Source of the DNA: Proteus alimentorum
GTDB taxonomy: Bacteria; Pseudomonadota; Gammaproteobacteria; Enterobacterales; Enterobacteriaceae
DNA: 64,000 bases
Assembly: GCF_002607735.1 (NCBI RefSeq)
Contig: NZ_NBVR01000043.1
Location: 57,966 to 121,965 of the forward strand
Direction of reading: 5' to 3'
This document shows, piece by piece, positions 8,705 to 18,510 of this stretch (position 1 is the stretch's first letter; every line of letters starts with the position of its first letter). The position numbers and the translations under genes are program-made. The notes under the pieces were generated by a model, which worked only from the letters and a program-made list of their open reading frames with translations, was not told the origin of the DNA and did not search any database.

Positions 8705-9219
8705 TATTTTTTACCTTTACGGCTCTCTGATTTGATCTCTTTTTTACTGCTTTGTGCTTTATCTGTCGCGGCCTTAGTTTCAGAAGCAATATTTTGAGCC
8801 TGTAAATCTGCAACTGCTTTTGTGACTCCAAGGCTCTCAATTTCATTTTTAACAGGGGCTTCAACGATTGTTTCAACGACTGTTTCAACAACTTTTTCAA
8901 GCGCTGCCTCTTGCGTTTTTTCAGCAACGGCAGGGGCTTTTTTCTTGCTTTTCACTGACAGTAATTTAGTAATAACACTTGGCTCTGGTCTTGCGATCAC
9001 TAATGATCCAATCACTAACTCTTTTTGGCTTACGACATCAACACCATGATCAACCGCCGTTCTTACTGCGCTGATCTCACCCTGAAAACAGATTGATACC
9101 AAGCCAGATCCTACTTTTCGGTATCCGATAATTTCTACGTTTGCGGCTTTACAAGCAGCATCTGCCGCTTGAATAGCTGCGGTTAACCCTCGTGTTTCAA
9201 TCACACCTAAACTGTTCAT
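8704..9219 (-). CDS. BMC-H shell protein with long C-terminal extension
   Basis: Residues 1-90 form a normal BMC hexamer domain (LGVIETRGLTAAIQAADAACKAANVEIIGY, VGSGLVSICFQG). After it comes an 80-residue low-complexity tail rich in Ala, Val, Glu, Lys and Ser that ends in a basic patch (SRKGKK). Tailed BMC-H proteins such as PduK or EutK occur in other compartments, where the extension may contact cargo or nucleic acid. The gene lies between cutD and pduL, away from the three plain shell genes at the operon front. The tail has no cysteine cluster like that of PduK. Confidence 0.9.
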   Translation of the reverse strand: MNSLGVIETRGLTAAIQAADAACKAANVEIIGYRKVGSGLVSICFQGEISAVRTAVDHGVDVVSQKELVIGSLVIARPEPSVITKLLSVKSKKKAPAVAEKTQEAALEKVVETVVETIVEAPVKNEIESLGVTKAVADLQAQNIASETKAATDKAQSSKKEIKSESRKGKK

Positions 9220-9232
9220 CTTTCTCTCCTAC

Positions 9233-10183
9233 TTAGTGACGGACAAGACGGATATCGAAATCAAATTTCTTAAAGAAGGCTTCTAAACGGTCTAACTCTT
9301 CTGGCGTATAACTGGGATCGGTTTTTATCGGATAGATCATTTCCAATTTTTCGTACTTATTACGTCCAAATTGGTGATAAGGAAGAATATCGATACGCTG
9401 AATATTGCCGCGTTTGGAGAGTTCCATTGCGTAGTTAATTGCTCCCGTGATCGCATCATAAGAGTCGTTATAACCTCGCACTAAAGGCATACGGATCACC
9501 ACATTTGCACCGAGATCCATTAAACGCTCTAGATTACGGCGGACATTCTCATTACCAATGCCGAATAACGCTTTATGTTGAGTGGTATCAATGTGTTTGA
9601 TATCAATCAGAAATTGATCAACAACTTCCGCTAATTTTTCATAATTCGCCACATTAGTCGTCGCTTGTGTTTCCACTGCGGTATTGATCATCATCTTTTT
9701 ACATTCTCGTAAAAGCGCAACCGCAAAATCAGTTTGTAAACTCATTTCACCGCCACCGATTGTGACACCACCTCCCGAAGAGATGTAAAAGTCATAATCT
9801 TGCATGATGACTTTCATTAACTCAGAGACAGAAACATCTTTTCCCATAATATCAAGCGCATCAGAGATACAAACTTCTTCACATTTGCGACAACCGATAC
9901 AATCAACAGCGCGATCAACACGATGAACTTGTTTACCACTTTCATTGGTTGTCATGTAATGCACACCCGCCGGACAAACATCAACACATTTACCGCAATC
10001 TACACATTTGTCGTGAGAGTACATCACCTGAAATTCACTGCTAAGACCTTCTGGATTTGAACACCAAGGGCAGCGGATATTACAGCCTTTTAAAAAAACG
10101 AGAGTACGAATACCATCACCGTCATAAATAGAGTATTTCTGGATATTAAATATCCGACCTCTTGTTTCTGCCGCCGTCTCCAT
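9233..10183 (-). CDS. cutD: CutD, choline TMA-lyase activating enzyme (radical SAM)
   Basis: The 316-residue enzyme has the radical-SAM cluster motif CNIRCPWC (CX3CX2C, about residues 34-41), followed by two ferredoxin-type [4Fe-4S] motifs (CVDCGKCVDVCP and CIGCRKCEEVC) and the SAM-binding GGG stretch (SSGGGVTIGGGE). It abstracts hydrogen from the glycine of CutC to form the glycyl radical under anaerobic conditions. It follows cutC after 100 bases that contain a hairpin with a T-run, which would lower its level relative to CutC. ATG at 10183 sets the start. Confidence 0.96.
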   Translation of the reverse strand: METAAETRGRIFNIQKYSIYDGDGIRTLVFLKGCNIRCPWCSNPEGLSSEFQVMYSHDKCVDCGKCVDVCPAGVHYMTTNESGKQVHRVDRAVDCIGCRKCEEVCISDALDIMGKDVSVSELMKVIMQDYDFYISSGGGVTIGGGEMSLQTDFAVALLRECKKMMINTAVETQATTNVANYEKLAEVVDQFLIDIKHIDTTQHKALFGIGNENVRRNLERLMDLGANVVIRMPLVRGYNDSYDAITGAINYAMELSKRGNIQRIDILPYHQFGRNKYEKLEMIYPIKTDPSYTPEELDRLEAFFKKFDFDIRLVRH

Positions 10184-10251
10184 CTTTACGCCTCCAAATC
10201 TGCATCAAACATCCCTGTTCGATAAATTTAAATCTTGTCTTGTCGATTAAA

Positions 10252-10273
10252 AGGGATAGCTTGTGCCATCCCT
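10252..10273 (-). terminator. Intra-operon hairpin (attenuator) between cutC and cutD
   Basis: On the minus strand a 9-bp stem with one G-U pair (10265-10273 with 10252-10260) closes a 4-base loop and is followed by TTTTAATC. It has the form of a weak intrinsic terminator in the 100-base gap after cutC. Partial termination here would give much CutC and little of its catalytic activator CutD. It could also act as an mRNA 3'-end stabiliser. Confidence 0.6.
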
Positions 10274-10283
10274 ATGGCTATGA

Positions 10284-13200
10284 TTAGAACTTCTCAATCA
10301 CAGTACGACTGATAATTTCATCCTGAACTTCTTTACATAATTCAACGAAGTAAGCACTGTAGCCAGCAACACGGACGATTAAGTCACGATATTTTTCAGG
10401 CTCAAGTTGCGCTTTTTTCAGTACTTCATTATCAACATAGCTAAATTGCATCTGGCCGTTACCCAGAATTGAAGCCGTTCTTAATAAGGTAATTAAACCT
10501 TGGCGTCCTTCATTGGTATCTAACAAACCTTTCAGGAATTTGAAGTTATGAACCATACCGATGTTCATGGTTTCAACATTCATCTTACTGATAGATTTGA
10601 TAATCGCTGTTGGGCCATGTTTATCAGCGCCTTGTGTTGGGCTGATACCATCGGATAATGGTTTCCATGCAAAGCGACCATTTGGTGTGGCAGCCGTTAA
10701 TTCACCAATTGGTGTATTGTTAGAGATAGACAGCGTGCCGTGGCTCAGAGTCGAATAGAGCATTTTGTATTTACGACATTCACGCTCTGTCCATTCCGTA
10801 ATATCTAACGCATATTGGTCAACAACATCGTCGTCGTTACCAAATTTCGGCGCATTTAAGCAGTCACGTAATAACTCATCATGGCCTTCAAAGTTAGCTA
10901 ATAGCGCATCACGGATTTGCTCTAAGGTGTATTTTCTATCTTCATAAACAAGTTTGCGAATGGCCGCCATTGAGTCCACATAAGTCGCCAAACCTGAGAA
11001 GATAAGACCTGGACCATGATTAACCATTGCACCACCCGCAGTGACGTCTTTACCTTGTTCCATACAGCCTTCAACCAGCAGAGACATTAATGGTTTTGGT
11101 GCAACATCGCGGTGAACACGTTGGCTGATCACAGTACCAATTGCGGATAAACGAACGATATGTGCCACTTGCTCTTTTACAGCGCGATCGAAATCTTCAT
11201 AAGTACGCAGGTCACGTAAATCGCCGGTATCTAAACCTTGGTAGCTATCAAACAACACCATACGACCACGATTTAATACAAACTCAATTGCGATAGGCCA
11301 TTGGGTATAACCAGTTGATGTCCACTGATAAATACGACCTGATTTTTGTGGCTCTACACAACCCATTAAGCAGTAGTCTCGCGCATCTTCAAAATCGAAG
11401 CCTTTACGTAGCATCATCTTGATATGAGAATCATCGAAGTGACAGGCTGGGAAACCCATACCCGCTTTTACTACATCAACGATTTTTTCCATATATTGCT
11501 GTGGTGATTGGTTATGGATACGACATGCGAGTGAGGGTTGATACACTTTCACAAAGCGCACTGCATCCATAATCAGGTAAGTTAAGTCGTTACACGCATC
11601 GCCACCAGAACGTTTTTGTCCACCAATGGTTAAGTTGATAAAAGGTTGATAACCCGCAAAATATTTCGCGCCTAGCTCACTCGACATCCACATTAACTCA
11701 GCACACTTGATGATAAAGGCTTGCATCATTTCCAGTGCTTGTTCACGGGTTAAACGGCCTGTTTTGATATCGTTTTCATACATTGGGAAGCAGTATTGGT
11801 CTAAACGACCTAAAGAAAGACCGGTTTGGTTTTCTTCTACTTCAAACAGTGATTCCACCGTCCAAATACTTTGCAGTGCTTCTTGCAGTGTTTTTGGTGG
11901 GTTAGCGGGTACGTTTTCGTTGACTTGGGCAATCGTCAGTAACTCTTCTCGACGTTGTGGATTGCTCTCTTTTGAGGCTAACTCACGCGCATGTTCGGCA
12001 ATGCGATGTGCGTAAGCAATCACACCTTCACAGCTTTCAATAGACGCTTTATAGAAGTAGATACGGTCGATATCAGCAGGATTTTCCATGCTTAATTCAG
12101 CCAGTTTTGCTTGCGCATCGGCTTTAATACCGTTCATACCCTTAGTGAAAAGCAATACGTCATAACCTGGGCAAGTATCACCACCACCATTGATTTGGTG
12201 ATAAGAAAGGTCACTGACAAAGGTTTCACCACTAAATTCCCACACACCTGCTTCGCGATATTGTGCTTCACAGATCTCATCTAAAGAACGACCTTCCCAG
12301 AATGGAACAATCTCTTCGCGAATAACTTTTTTGTCTTCTTCTGAAATTTGGAACGGATCTTGTGGACGTGTGCTCATGGTATCGAGTTCATCACGAACCC
12401 AACGCCATGCGATATCAGGAGAGAAAGCACCCGCACGCGCCTTTCCACAAGGATGTCCAACAATCAGCTCTTCATCTTGAATTAAGATAGGTGCGGTTTC
12501 ACATGCACGACGAAATGCTTTAGCGCGCAGTAAAATCGGTGGTAAACCCGGGTTATTTCGGACAATTTCAGTAAATGCTAATGCTCTATAAATAGAGACA
12601 CTTGGGCGTGCTTCTAAATAGCGATTACGTAAGCGTTGTAAGCGAGGTGTTAAACCTTCCATCACTTTGAATTCGCCTGCATCAGCGCTTGGTGCAACAA
12701 AGTTTGCAGAAGGTGCAGCGTATTGAGGTTGTGAATTCACACGACCATTATATAAACGCACTTGCAGTGAACTGTGTAAGGTTGACAGATTAGCACGCGC
12801 TGATAACAGCATCGCTGACAATTCGTTAATGCTGACACGCGGATCGTTGATATCAACACCTTGAGTCATGGCATCGAACATTGGATAACCATCAATTTCT
12901 TTGGTTGCACGCACTTCTGAAAGCTCGGCTAATTTCAGCCATACGCTTTCAACAATTTCATACGCTTGTGCTTGTGTTAAACGACCTTGGTCGATATCAC
13001 GTTGATAGAATGGATAAAGTGCTTTATCAAATCCCATTGGATTAATGGCATAGCTACCATTTTCCAGATGTAAGACTAATTGCAGTAAATAGAATACTTG
13101 AACCGCTTCTTTAAAGGTTTCTGCTGGTTTTGCAGGGACTTTACGTAAGATTGCTGCACTATCTAATAATTCGGCTTTACGGTATGGATTACCTTCCATT

Positions 13201-13712
13201 GCCGCTAAATTCTCTGCTTTTGCAGACAGAATTTGTGCAAAATACAGTGCTGCATCACATGCATAAATGGCTGATTTACAATAATTAGCCTCGTCCATAC
13301 TGCTACGATTTACAGCACTACCAATGCTTCTAATTCTGTCTTCAAGCTGTGCTTTGATGGCTAAGAAACCTTGGTTTACCACCAGCATATAATCAGGTGA
13401 TGCAACGCTATTGTTAATACTTAAGAAGCGATAGATAGAGTCGCTACGCACTTCTTCTTCAGTGTGAAAAATTGCACCGCGTGGTGTTGATGACTGGCTG
13501 CCGATAATCAGTTCATCTTGTGCAATATAGCTTGGAAAATGGCGGATAAACTCATAAAAACGTTGTGCAGGTTTAATCGCTTGTGGAACACCCGCAATGC
13601 TGTTGTCTAATGAATCAAAAATGGTTGCACGCTCTGTACTGATTGAGCTATTACGTGAAACTAAACGTTCTGCCAGCATTTTTACGCGTGGCGTCAAAGA
13701 ATATTTGGCCAT
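10284..13712 (-). CDS. cutC: CutC, choline trimethylamine-lyase, long form
   Basis: This glycyl-radical enzyme cleaves choline to trimethylamine and acetaldehyde. The catalytic cysteine and glutamate are C785 and E787 (motif GCVEP), and the radical glycine is G1117 in RVAGYSAYF near the C-terminus. The spacing of 332 residues equals that between the catalytic Cys and radical Gly of characterised CutC. The protein has 1142 residues, about 300 more than the short form. Residues 1-296 are extra and repeat part of the lyase fold: [32 protein letters not shown] and [20 protein letters not shown] each have a counterpart further on. It follows the alcohol dehydrogenase gene in the operon. Confidence 0.97.
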   Translation of the reverse strand: MAKYSLTPRVKMLAERLVSRNSSISTERATIFDSLDNSIAGVPQAIKPAQRFYEFIRHFPSYIAQDELIIGSQSSTPRGAIFHTEEEVRSDSIYRFLSINNSVASPDYMLVVNQGFLAIKAQLEDRIRSIGSAVNRSSMDEANYCKSAIYACDAALYFAQILSAKAENLAAMEGNPYRKAELLDSAAILRKVPAKPAETFKEAVQVFYLLQLVLHLENGSYAINPMGFDKALYPFYQRDIDQGRLTQAQAYEIVESVWLKLAELSEVRATKEIDGYPMFDAMTQGVDINDPRVSINELSAMLLSARANLSTLHSSLQVRLYNGRVNSQPQYAAPSANFVAPSADAGEFKVMEGLTPRLQRLRNRYLEARPSVSIYRALAFTEIVRNNPGLPPILLRAKAFRRACETAPILIQDEELIVGHPCGKARAGAFSPDIAWRWVRDELDTMSTRPQDPFQISEEDKKVIREEIVPFWEGRSLDEICEAQYREAGVWEFSGETFVSDLSYHQINGGGDTCPGYDVLLFTKGMNGIKADAQAKLAELSMENPADIDRIYFYKASIESCEGVIAYAHRIAEHARELASKESNPQRREELLTIAQVNENVPANPPKTLQEALQSIWTVESLFEVEENQTGLSLGRLDQYCFPMYENDIKTGRLTREQALEMMQAFIIKCAELMWMSSELGAKYFAGYQPFINLTIGGQKRSGGDACNDLTYLIMDAVRFVKVYQPSLACRIHNQSPQQYMEKIVDVVKAGMGFPACHFDDSHIKMMLRKGFDFEDARDYCLMGCVEPQKSGRIYQWTSTGYTQWPIAIEFVLNRGRMVLFDSYQGLDTGDLRDLRTYEDFDRAVKEQVAHIVRLSAIGTVISQRVHRDVAPKPLMSLLVEGCMEQGKDVTAGGAMVNHGPGLIFSGLATYVDSMAAIRKLVYEDRKYTLEQIRDALLANFEGHDELLRDCLNAPKFGNDDDVVDQYALDITEWTERECRKYKMLYSTLSHGTLSISNNTPIGELTAATPNGRFAWKPLSDGISPTQGADKHGPTAIIKSISKMNVETMNIGMVHNFKFLKGLLDTNEGRQGLITLLRTASILGNGQMQFSYVDNEVLKKAQLEPEKYRDLIVRVAGYSAYFVELCKEVQDEIISRTVIEKF

Positions 13713-13768
13713 GTGAGGCTCTCCTGATGTTCTTTACTTGACCTAATCGGTATTAATTCGGTTGAGCA

Positions 13769-14917
13769 TTAACTGTGTGATACACCGGCAAATGCCTGAC
13801 GATACAATGTTTCTAATTGGTGTGTGTTCACGTCACGCGGATTTGTCGGCGTACAGCTATCTCGTAAAGCCTGTCCGACCATTTCCGTTAAACGGGCATA
13901 AAAGTCCGCTTCACTGACACCGGTATCGCGAATACTCTTCGGCATACCCATTTCATCTTTCAATACATTAATGGCGACGATTAAACTGGTTACCCCTTCT
14001 CTTACTGTGTTGGCTGGAAGCCCTAAACTTTGAGCAAGATAGGCGTAACGTTTCGCTGCTTCACTATTACAATCACCATGAAGATTGGCGTTAAAGGCGA
14101 TGACATGTGTCATCAATAACGCATTTGCACGACCGTGAGGAACGTGGAATACACCGCCTAATGCGTGGGCAAGACTGTGAGTAATACCCAGCGAGGCGTT
14201 AGTAAATGCCATGCCAGCAATACAAGATGCGTTATGCATTTTTTCGCGAGCAAATAAGTTGTCACCTTGATGGTGGCAATCAATAAGATGACCAAAGACT
14301 AACTTGACGGCTTTCTCTGCCATCGCATCAGAAAAATCAGATGCCGCTTTAGAAACATACGCTTCGAGTGCATGGCAAAGGACATCCATACCAGTATCTG
14401 CCGTAATGGCAGGAGGCACAGATTTCACCAACTCAGGATCGAGAATGGCGACATCAGGCAACATAAACGCATCCACCAAGACCAGTTTTTCACTGCGTGA
14501 TTTGATCACTGAAAAAGAGGTCACTTCAGAGCCCGTACCACTCGTGGTTGGGATCGCAATAAATTGCGGTTTTATTCTGTTGCTCTCTTTACGGGTATGC
14601 CAGAGGGAGTACATAACGGCTTTCGCGGCATCAATCACCGACCCACCACCGAGTGCGATAACCAAGTCTGGATAATGGGCATCCATGATCTTCATACCAC
14701 TGACGATGGCTGAAATATCCGGATCTGACGCAACATCATCGTAAACTTGGAACTCGATACCCCGTTGCACTAACTTATCAGTGACTTTATTTGCAAAGCC
14801 AAACTTCACCATTGCTTTATCTGTCACCACAAATGCGCGGCGGGCAGTTAACCCAGAAAGAAAATTCAGTGCATTGGTGCCAAACTGAATTTGGGGTTTT
14901 ATCAGAAACTCACTCAT
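13769..14917 (-). CDS. Iron-containing alcohol dehydrogenase of the choline compartment
   Basis: The enzyme reduces acetaldehyde to ethanol and regenerates NAD+ for the aldehyde dehydrogenase. It carries the NAD-binding GGGSVIDAAKAV and the type III alcohol dehydrogenase metal histidines (HALEAY, ITHSLAHALGG, FHVPHGRAN). I place the start at 14917 (MSEFLIKPQIQFG, 382 residues) because AAGGAG lies 11 bases upstream; a longer frame from 14965 would overlap the shell vertex gene and adds 16 residues unlike the family. In cut loci the gene is called cutO. Confidence 0.92.
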   Translation of the reverse strand: MSEFLIKPQIQFGTNALNFLSGLTARRAFVVTDKAMVKFGFANKVTDKLVQRGIEFQVYDDVASDPDISAIVSGMKIMDAHYPDLVIALGGGSVIDAAKAVMYSLWHTRKESNRIKPQFIAIPTTSGTGSEVTSFSVIKSRSEKLVLVDAFMLPDVAILDPELVKSVPPAITADTGMDVLCHALEAYVSKAASDFSDAMAEKAVKLVFGHLIDCHHQGDNLFAREKMHNASCIAGMAFTNASLGITHSLAHALGGVFHVPHGRANALLMTHVIAFNANLHGDCNSEAAKRYAYLAQSLGLPANTVREGVTSLIVAINVLKDEMGMPKSIRDTGVSEADFYARLTEMVGQALRDSCTPTNPRDVNTHQLETLYRQAFAGVSHS

Positions 14918-14924
14918 GTCGTTA

Positions 14925-15188
14925 TTACTCCTTACTGTCCCGATAAACCTTCTCAACAATGGCAACCACTGACATCGCCTTGTAACGATCTTTGTTTAGT
15001 GCAAAGTACTCTTCAGCCAACACAACATCGTTGATACCTGCACCTACACTGTCCACTGCAACATACGTTTTGTTTTTCAGTGGTTTAAGCTCATCATCTA
15101 AAGTGGCAATCATTAATAAATTGCTACCTTTAAGCTCAGGGCTTTTTTGTGTCGCTACTACGTGTCCGATTACCTTTGCGAGGATCAT
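14925..15188 (-). CDS. BMC-P pentameric vertex protein (EutN/CcmL family)
   Basis: The 87-residue protein has the typical start MILAKVIGHVVATQKSPELKG, the central AVDSVGAGINDVVL and the end SVVAIVEKVY of EutN/CcmL proteins. Pentamers of it close the vertices of the icosahedral shell. One copy per operon is usual. It is 26 bases after the aldehyde dehydrogenase gene and 7 bases before the alcohol dehydrogenase start. Confidence 0.95.
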   Translation of the reverse strand: MILAKVIGHVVATQKSPELKGSNLLMIATLDDELKPLKNKTYVAVDSVGAGINDVVLAEEYFALNKDRYKAMSVVAIVEKVYRDSKE

Positions 15189-15214
15189 GGTTTATATCGC
15201 CTTATATCAATGAG

Positions 15215-16882
15215 TTATTTACTCAGACGTCCGAGAACTTCCTTGATAATGCGTTCCACGTTTTCTTCGGTAATATCGCCTTGTTCAATCACTTGCTGCG
15301 CACAAGCACTGACTGTCGTCGCATAAGGAGATGCACCAAAACGATCATCACCTTGAGTTTGACGTTGTGCAGTGGCACATTCAGCATGAACAGGCGTTAA
15401 AGAAGGTGAACGAAAACGCTCATCATCAAGAATGCTGGTCTGGTGATTTGCGCTAGAAACAGCACAAGCAGAAACAGCAGGTTGAGCCACTTCTTGTGCT
15501 AAAGGACAAGGTTGTTTCAACTCTTCAACCGTACGCACGCCATAACCTACTTTACGAATATTCAGTAAGTTCATTGGGCCTACGTTGTCAGAGCTAGAAC
15601 CGCCACCAACAGCACCGCAACCTAAAGTAAGTGCAGGAGTAATATTGGTTGTTGCACCGATACCGCCTAATGCCGCAGGGGTATTAATCAGAATACGGTT
15701 AACGGGTTTTTCTAAAGAGAATTGACGAATAACATCTTCATTTTTGGTATGAATAACTAAGGTATGACCTAACCCTTCGTTAGTCAGTAATTGCACCACG
15801 CGATTACACGCTGATTGCCAATCTTCTTCGATATACATGCCTAAGATTGGGCATAATTTTTCGCGTGAATACGGGTTTTTCGGTGAAACGGTATCTTGCA
15901 GTGCGATTAATACACGCGTATTTGTGGGTACACTAAAACCTGCACGCTGACTTAAATAAATCGCATCTTTACCCACAACCGCAGGGTTAATGGTACCGTT
16001 AGCACGCAGTAACATAGAAGCCACTTTAGTTGCTTCTTCGTCATTCATAAAGTAAGCACCTTGCGCTAATAGCTCGCGGTGAACTTCGTTATAAATGCAA
16101 CGTTCGACGATAATGGATTGCTCTGATGCACAGATAACGCCGTTATCGAATGTTTTACTGGTGATGATATCACTCACTGCTTTTTTGATATCGGCACTAC
16201 GTTCGATAAAAGCAGGACCATTACCTGGGCCACCACTGATTGTTGGTGTACCTGATGCATAAGCTGCACGCACCATACCTTCACCACCCGTCGCTAAAAT
16301 TAATGACACATCTTTGCTGTGCATTAATTCTTTTGTTGCTTCCAGAGTCAGTAATGTCACACCATCAACAATACCTGCTGGTGCACCGGCTTCTAGCGCC
16401 GCTTTTTTAACAATTTCTAACGCACGGAAACTACACTGTTTTGCATTTGGATGCGGAGAGAAAATAATCGCATTACCCGCTTTCAGTGCAATTAGGGTTT
16501 TATAGATAATGGTTGATGTTGGGTTAGTTGAAGGAACTAACGCCGTGATAACACCTAAAGGCACGCCAACATCCATGACTTTTTTCACTTTATCGTCATT
16601 GATAATGCCAACGGTCTTCATGTCTTTCATATGTTCATACACACGCAATGACGCGAAGGTATTCTTCAGAACTTTGTCTTCCCACTTACCAAAGCCTGTT
16701 TCTTCGTTTGCCATTTTCGCCAGCTCTTCTGCATGACGAGCGGCTTCAAATGCAATGTGTTTTACAATACTGTCGATTTTTTCCTGCGAAAATTTAGCAT
16801 AAACAAGTTGTGCATTTTTCGCGTTACGAACTAGCTCACGAGCCAGTTGTCTGGATTGCAAATCTTTATCTAATGCAACCAT
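15215..16882 (-). CDS. CoA-acylating acetaldehyde dehydrogenase with encapsulation peptide
   Basis: The enzyme oxidises acetaldehyde to acetyl-CoA with NAD+ and CoA. The catalytic cysteine lies in NGVICASEQ, and the fold matches the N-terminal half of AdhE and CutF/EutE/PduP. After residue 450 comes an extra tail with two repeats (PAVSACAVS and TTVSACAQQ) and a final amphipathic helix (ITEENVERIIKEVLGRLSK) that should bind the shell interior. I choose ATG at 16882 (555 residues) since GGGGGA precedes it; a frame from 16894 has no ribosome site. In cut operons it is named cutF. Confidence 0.94.
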   Translation of the reverse strand: MVALDKDLQSRQLARELVRNAKNAQLVYAKFSQEKIDSIVKHIAFEAARHAEELAKMANEETGFGKWEDKVLKNTFASLRVYEHMKDMKTVGIINDDKVKKVMDVGVPLGVITALVPSTNPTSTIIYKTLIALKAGNAIIFSPHPNAKQCSFRALEIVKKAALEAGAPAGIVDGVTLLTLEATKELMHSKDVSLILATGGEGMVRAAYASGTPTISGGPGNGPAFIERSADIKKAVSDIITSKTFDNGVICASEQSIIVERCIYNEVHRELLAQGAYFMNDEEATKVASMLLRANGTINPAVVGKDAIYLSQRAGFSVPTNTRVLIALQDTVSPKNPYSREKLCPILGMYIEEDWQSACNRVVQLLTNEGLGHTLVIHTKNEDVIRQFSLEKPVNRILINTPAALGGIGATTNITPALTLGCGAVGGGSSSDNVGPMNLLNIRKVGYGVRTVEELKQPCPLAQEVAQPAVSACAVSSANHQTSILDDERFRSPSLTPVHAECATAQRQTQGDDRFGASPYATTVSACAQQVIEQGDITEENVERIIKEVLGRLSK

Positions 16883-16955
16883 GTCTTCCCCCATACAGGA
16901 GTTAAAAAATTTAGCTGAATAACTTATTTCTTTGCTTTACAGCACGCCTGAATAA

Positions 16956-17234
16956 TTAGGCTTTATGCTGTTGTGCGATTTTCTCGATATCGTTATGCGG
17001 TCTTGCAATAACACGAGAAGTCACTACGGTGCCGATACGTTTTGCCGCTTCAACACCTGACTCAACCGCTGCATTTACTGCACCGACATCGCCTTTCACC
17101 ATTGCTGTCACTAAACCTGAACCGACGTTTTCATAGCCAATCAGTTCAACATTGGCTGCTTTGCACATTGCATCAGCAGCTTCAATGCAAGCGACAAGAC
17201 CTTTGGTTTCAACTAGACCTAGTGCTTCTTTCAT
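16956..17234 (-). CDS. BMC-H hexameric shell protein, third copy
   Basis: The 92-residue protein is a canonical BMC domain ([54 protein letters not shown]). It is the most diverged of three tandem paralogues but shares most residues with the other two. It differs at the pore-adjacent and edge segments ([19 protein letters not shown]). Hexamers tile the shell facets and their pores pass small substrates. Spacing to the preceding copy is 14 bases. Confidence 0.95.
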   Translation of the reverse strand: MKEALGLVETKGLVACIEAADAMCKAANVELIGYENVGSGLVTAMVKGDVGAVNAAVESGVEAAKRIGTVVTSRVIARPHNDIEKIAQQHKA

Positions 17235-17248
17235 ATTTATTTCCTTCG

Positions 17249-17533
17249 TTATTCAGTCACTTTGTACTGGGCAACGATTTTTTGAATATCGTTATGTGGA
17301 CGAGCGATGACTAATGAAGTCACAACAGTACCAACACGTTGAGCAGCTTCTAAGCCAGATTCCACAGCGGCTTTAACGGCACCTACATCACCTTTCACCA
17401 TTGCTGTCACTAAACCTGAACCCACATTTTCGTAGCCAATTAACTCAACATTTGCCGCTTTACACATCGCGTCAGCCGCTTCAATACAAGCAACCAGCCC
17501 TTGAGTTTCAATAAGTCCTAATGCATCACCCAT
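17249..17533 (-). CDS. BMC-H hexameric shell protein, second copy
   Basis: The 94-residue BMC-domain protein is nearly identical in its first 70 residues to the first copy (17554) and varies at the C-terminus ([14 protein letters not shown]). The tandem arrangement shows gene duplication within the operon. Near-identical shell paralogues can mix in one facet, giving different pores and edges. It is 20 bases after the first copy. Confidence 0.95.
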   Translation of the reverse strand: MGDALGLIETQGLVACIEAADAMCKAANVELIGYENVGSGLVTAMVKGDVGAVKAAVESGLEAAQRVGTVVTSLVIARPHNDIQKIVAQYKVTE

Positions 17534-17553
17534 ACGTTCTCCTAAGGCAAAAA

Positions 17554-17832
17554 CTATGCCTTGTGTTTGATAACAATCTTGTTGATGTCATTGTGAGGAC
17601 GAGCAATCACGAGCGATGTAACAACTTCACCCACGCGTTGTGCTGACTCCACACCTGAATCCACAGCAGCTTTCACTGCGCCTACGTCGCCTTTCACCAT
17701 CGCAGTCACGAGACCTGAACCCACATTTTCATAGCCAATAAGTTCAACGTTCGCGGCTTTACACATAGCGTCAGCGGCTTCAATACATGCCACCAGACCT
17801 TTGGTTTCGATCAGACCTAATGCATCACCCAT
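17554..17832 (-). CDS. BMC-H hexameric shell protein, first gene of the cut operon
   Basis: This is a 92-residue BMC protein ([23 protein letters not shown]). I set the start at 17832 since GGAGG lies 8 bases upstream; the frame extends to 17877, but that would add 15 residues not found in the paralogues. It leads the operon, so shell proteins would be made first and in large amount. The long non-coding stretch upstream (17878-18450) must contain the operon promoter. Confidence 0.94.
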   Translation of the reverse strand: MGDALGLIETKGLVACIEAADAMCKAANVELIGYENVGSGLVTAMVKGDVGAVKAAVDSGVESAQRVGEVVTSLVIARPHNDINKIVIKHKA

Positions 17833-17877
17833 TTTCATTTCCTCCGAGAAGCCGTTTAACGGTTTACGTTTGCCCAT

Positions 17878-18450
17878 TGTGTCTGCGTGGTGATTTTTTA
17901 AACGCAGACGTTGGTTTCAAAATCACTATAGCGCTTAAAAATCAAAACAAAATATAAATCCACCATACGAGCGCATATAGAATTTAATTCTGCAATTTAG
18001 TGTTTTTTACCTCTCTATTTATACATCCATGCTGTTAATTTATTTTTTTCATCGTTATAAGTTTATTGATTTTTACAAAAAATAGATGAAAAAACAGGCG
18101 AATTAACTTTGTTAGAAGGATGTTGAAAAGGTGAAAAAAGGCAGTACATATCGACGAGAAAGATGTGCGGAATATCACTGATATTTCAATGTGAGATCAA
18201 TAATTGAAAAAGGCTAAATCGAGTCTATATACAAATCGTGCTATTTTTTTGTTGATAACGTATTTATCAAATTTAAATCTTCACTACTGCGTATAAAAAA
18301 CTGTGTATATAAAATAATGGTGAGTACTCTTCACGATAAAAGTTATGCAGATAATCTGTGCAAATCACGCAATAGCCTAAAGAGCTAAAATCAGGAATAT
18401 GAGAGAAGATAAGACCAATTAAAGGGATGGGATATATTCAGTTTTAGATA
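17878..18450. other. Promoter region of the choline operon, no gene
   Basis: About 570 AT-rich bases lie between the cut operon and the terminator of the FidL-like gene. I see an 8-bp stem with 13-base loop in the probable leader (17881-17888 with 17902-17909), and a 19-base palindrome TTGATAA-CGTAT-TTATCAA at 18252-18270 that could be an operator. A spaced repeat TTTCAAT...ATTGAAA lies at 18184-18209. No promoter hexamers with good spacing and no canonical FNR or CRP site could be fixed by eye. Confidence 0.5.
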
Positions 18451-18481
18451 AACAAAAAGGTGGCTATATAGAGGCCACCTT
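18451..18481 (-). terminator. Terminator of the membrane regulator / FidL-like operon
   Basis: An 8-bp stem (18457-18464 with 18474-18481) is followed on the minus strand by TTTTTGTTT. It lies 30 bases after the FidL-like stop codon. Confidence 0.8.
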
Positions 18482-18510
18482 GCAAAAATAAGATCAGATG
18501 ATCAGGACAA

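Noticed and set aside
8697-8927. Lys/Leu-rich open frame overlapping the tailed shell protein
   Set aside because: It is a shifted reading of the low-complexity tail; the shell frame continues the BMC domain and ends in coupling with PduL.
17878-18450. FNR or CRP site before the choline operon
   Set aside because: Half-sites such as TGTGAGATCAA and TTGATAA occur, but none has the proper partner and spacing.
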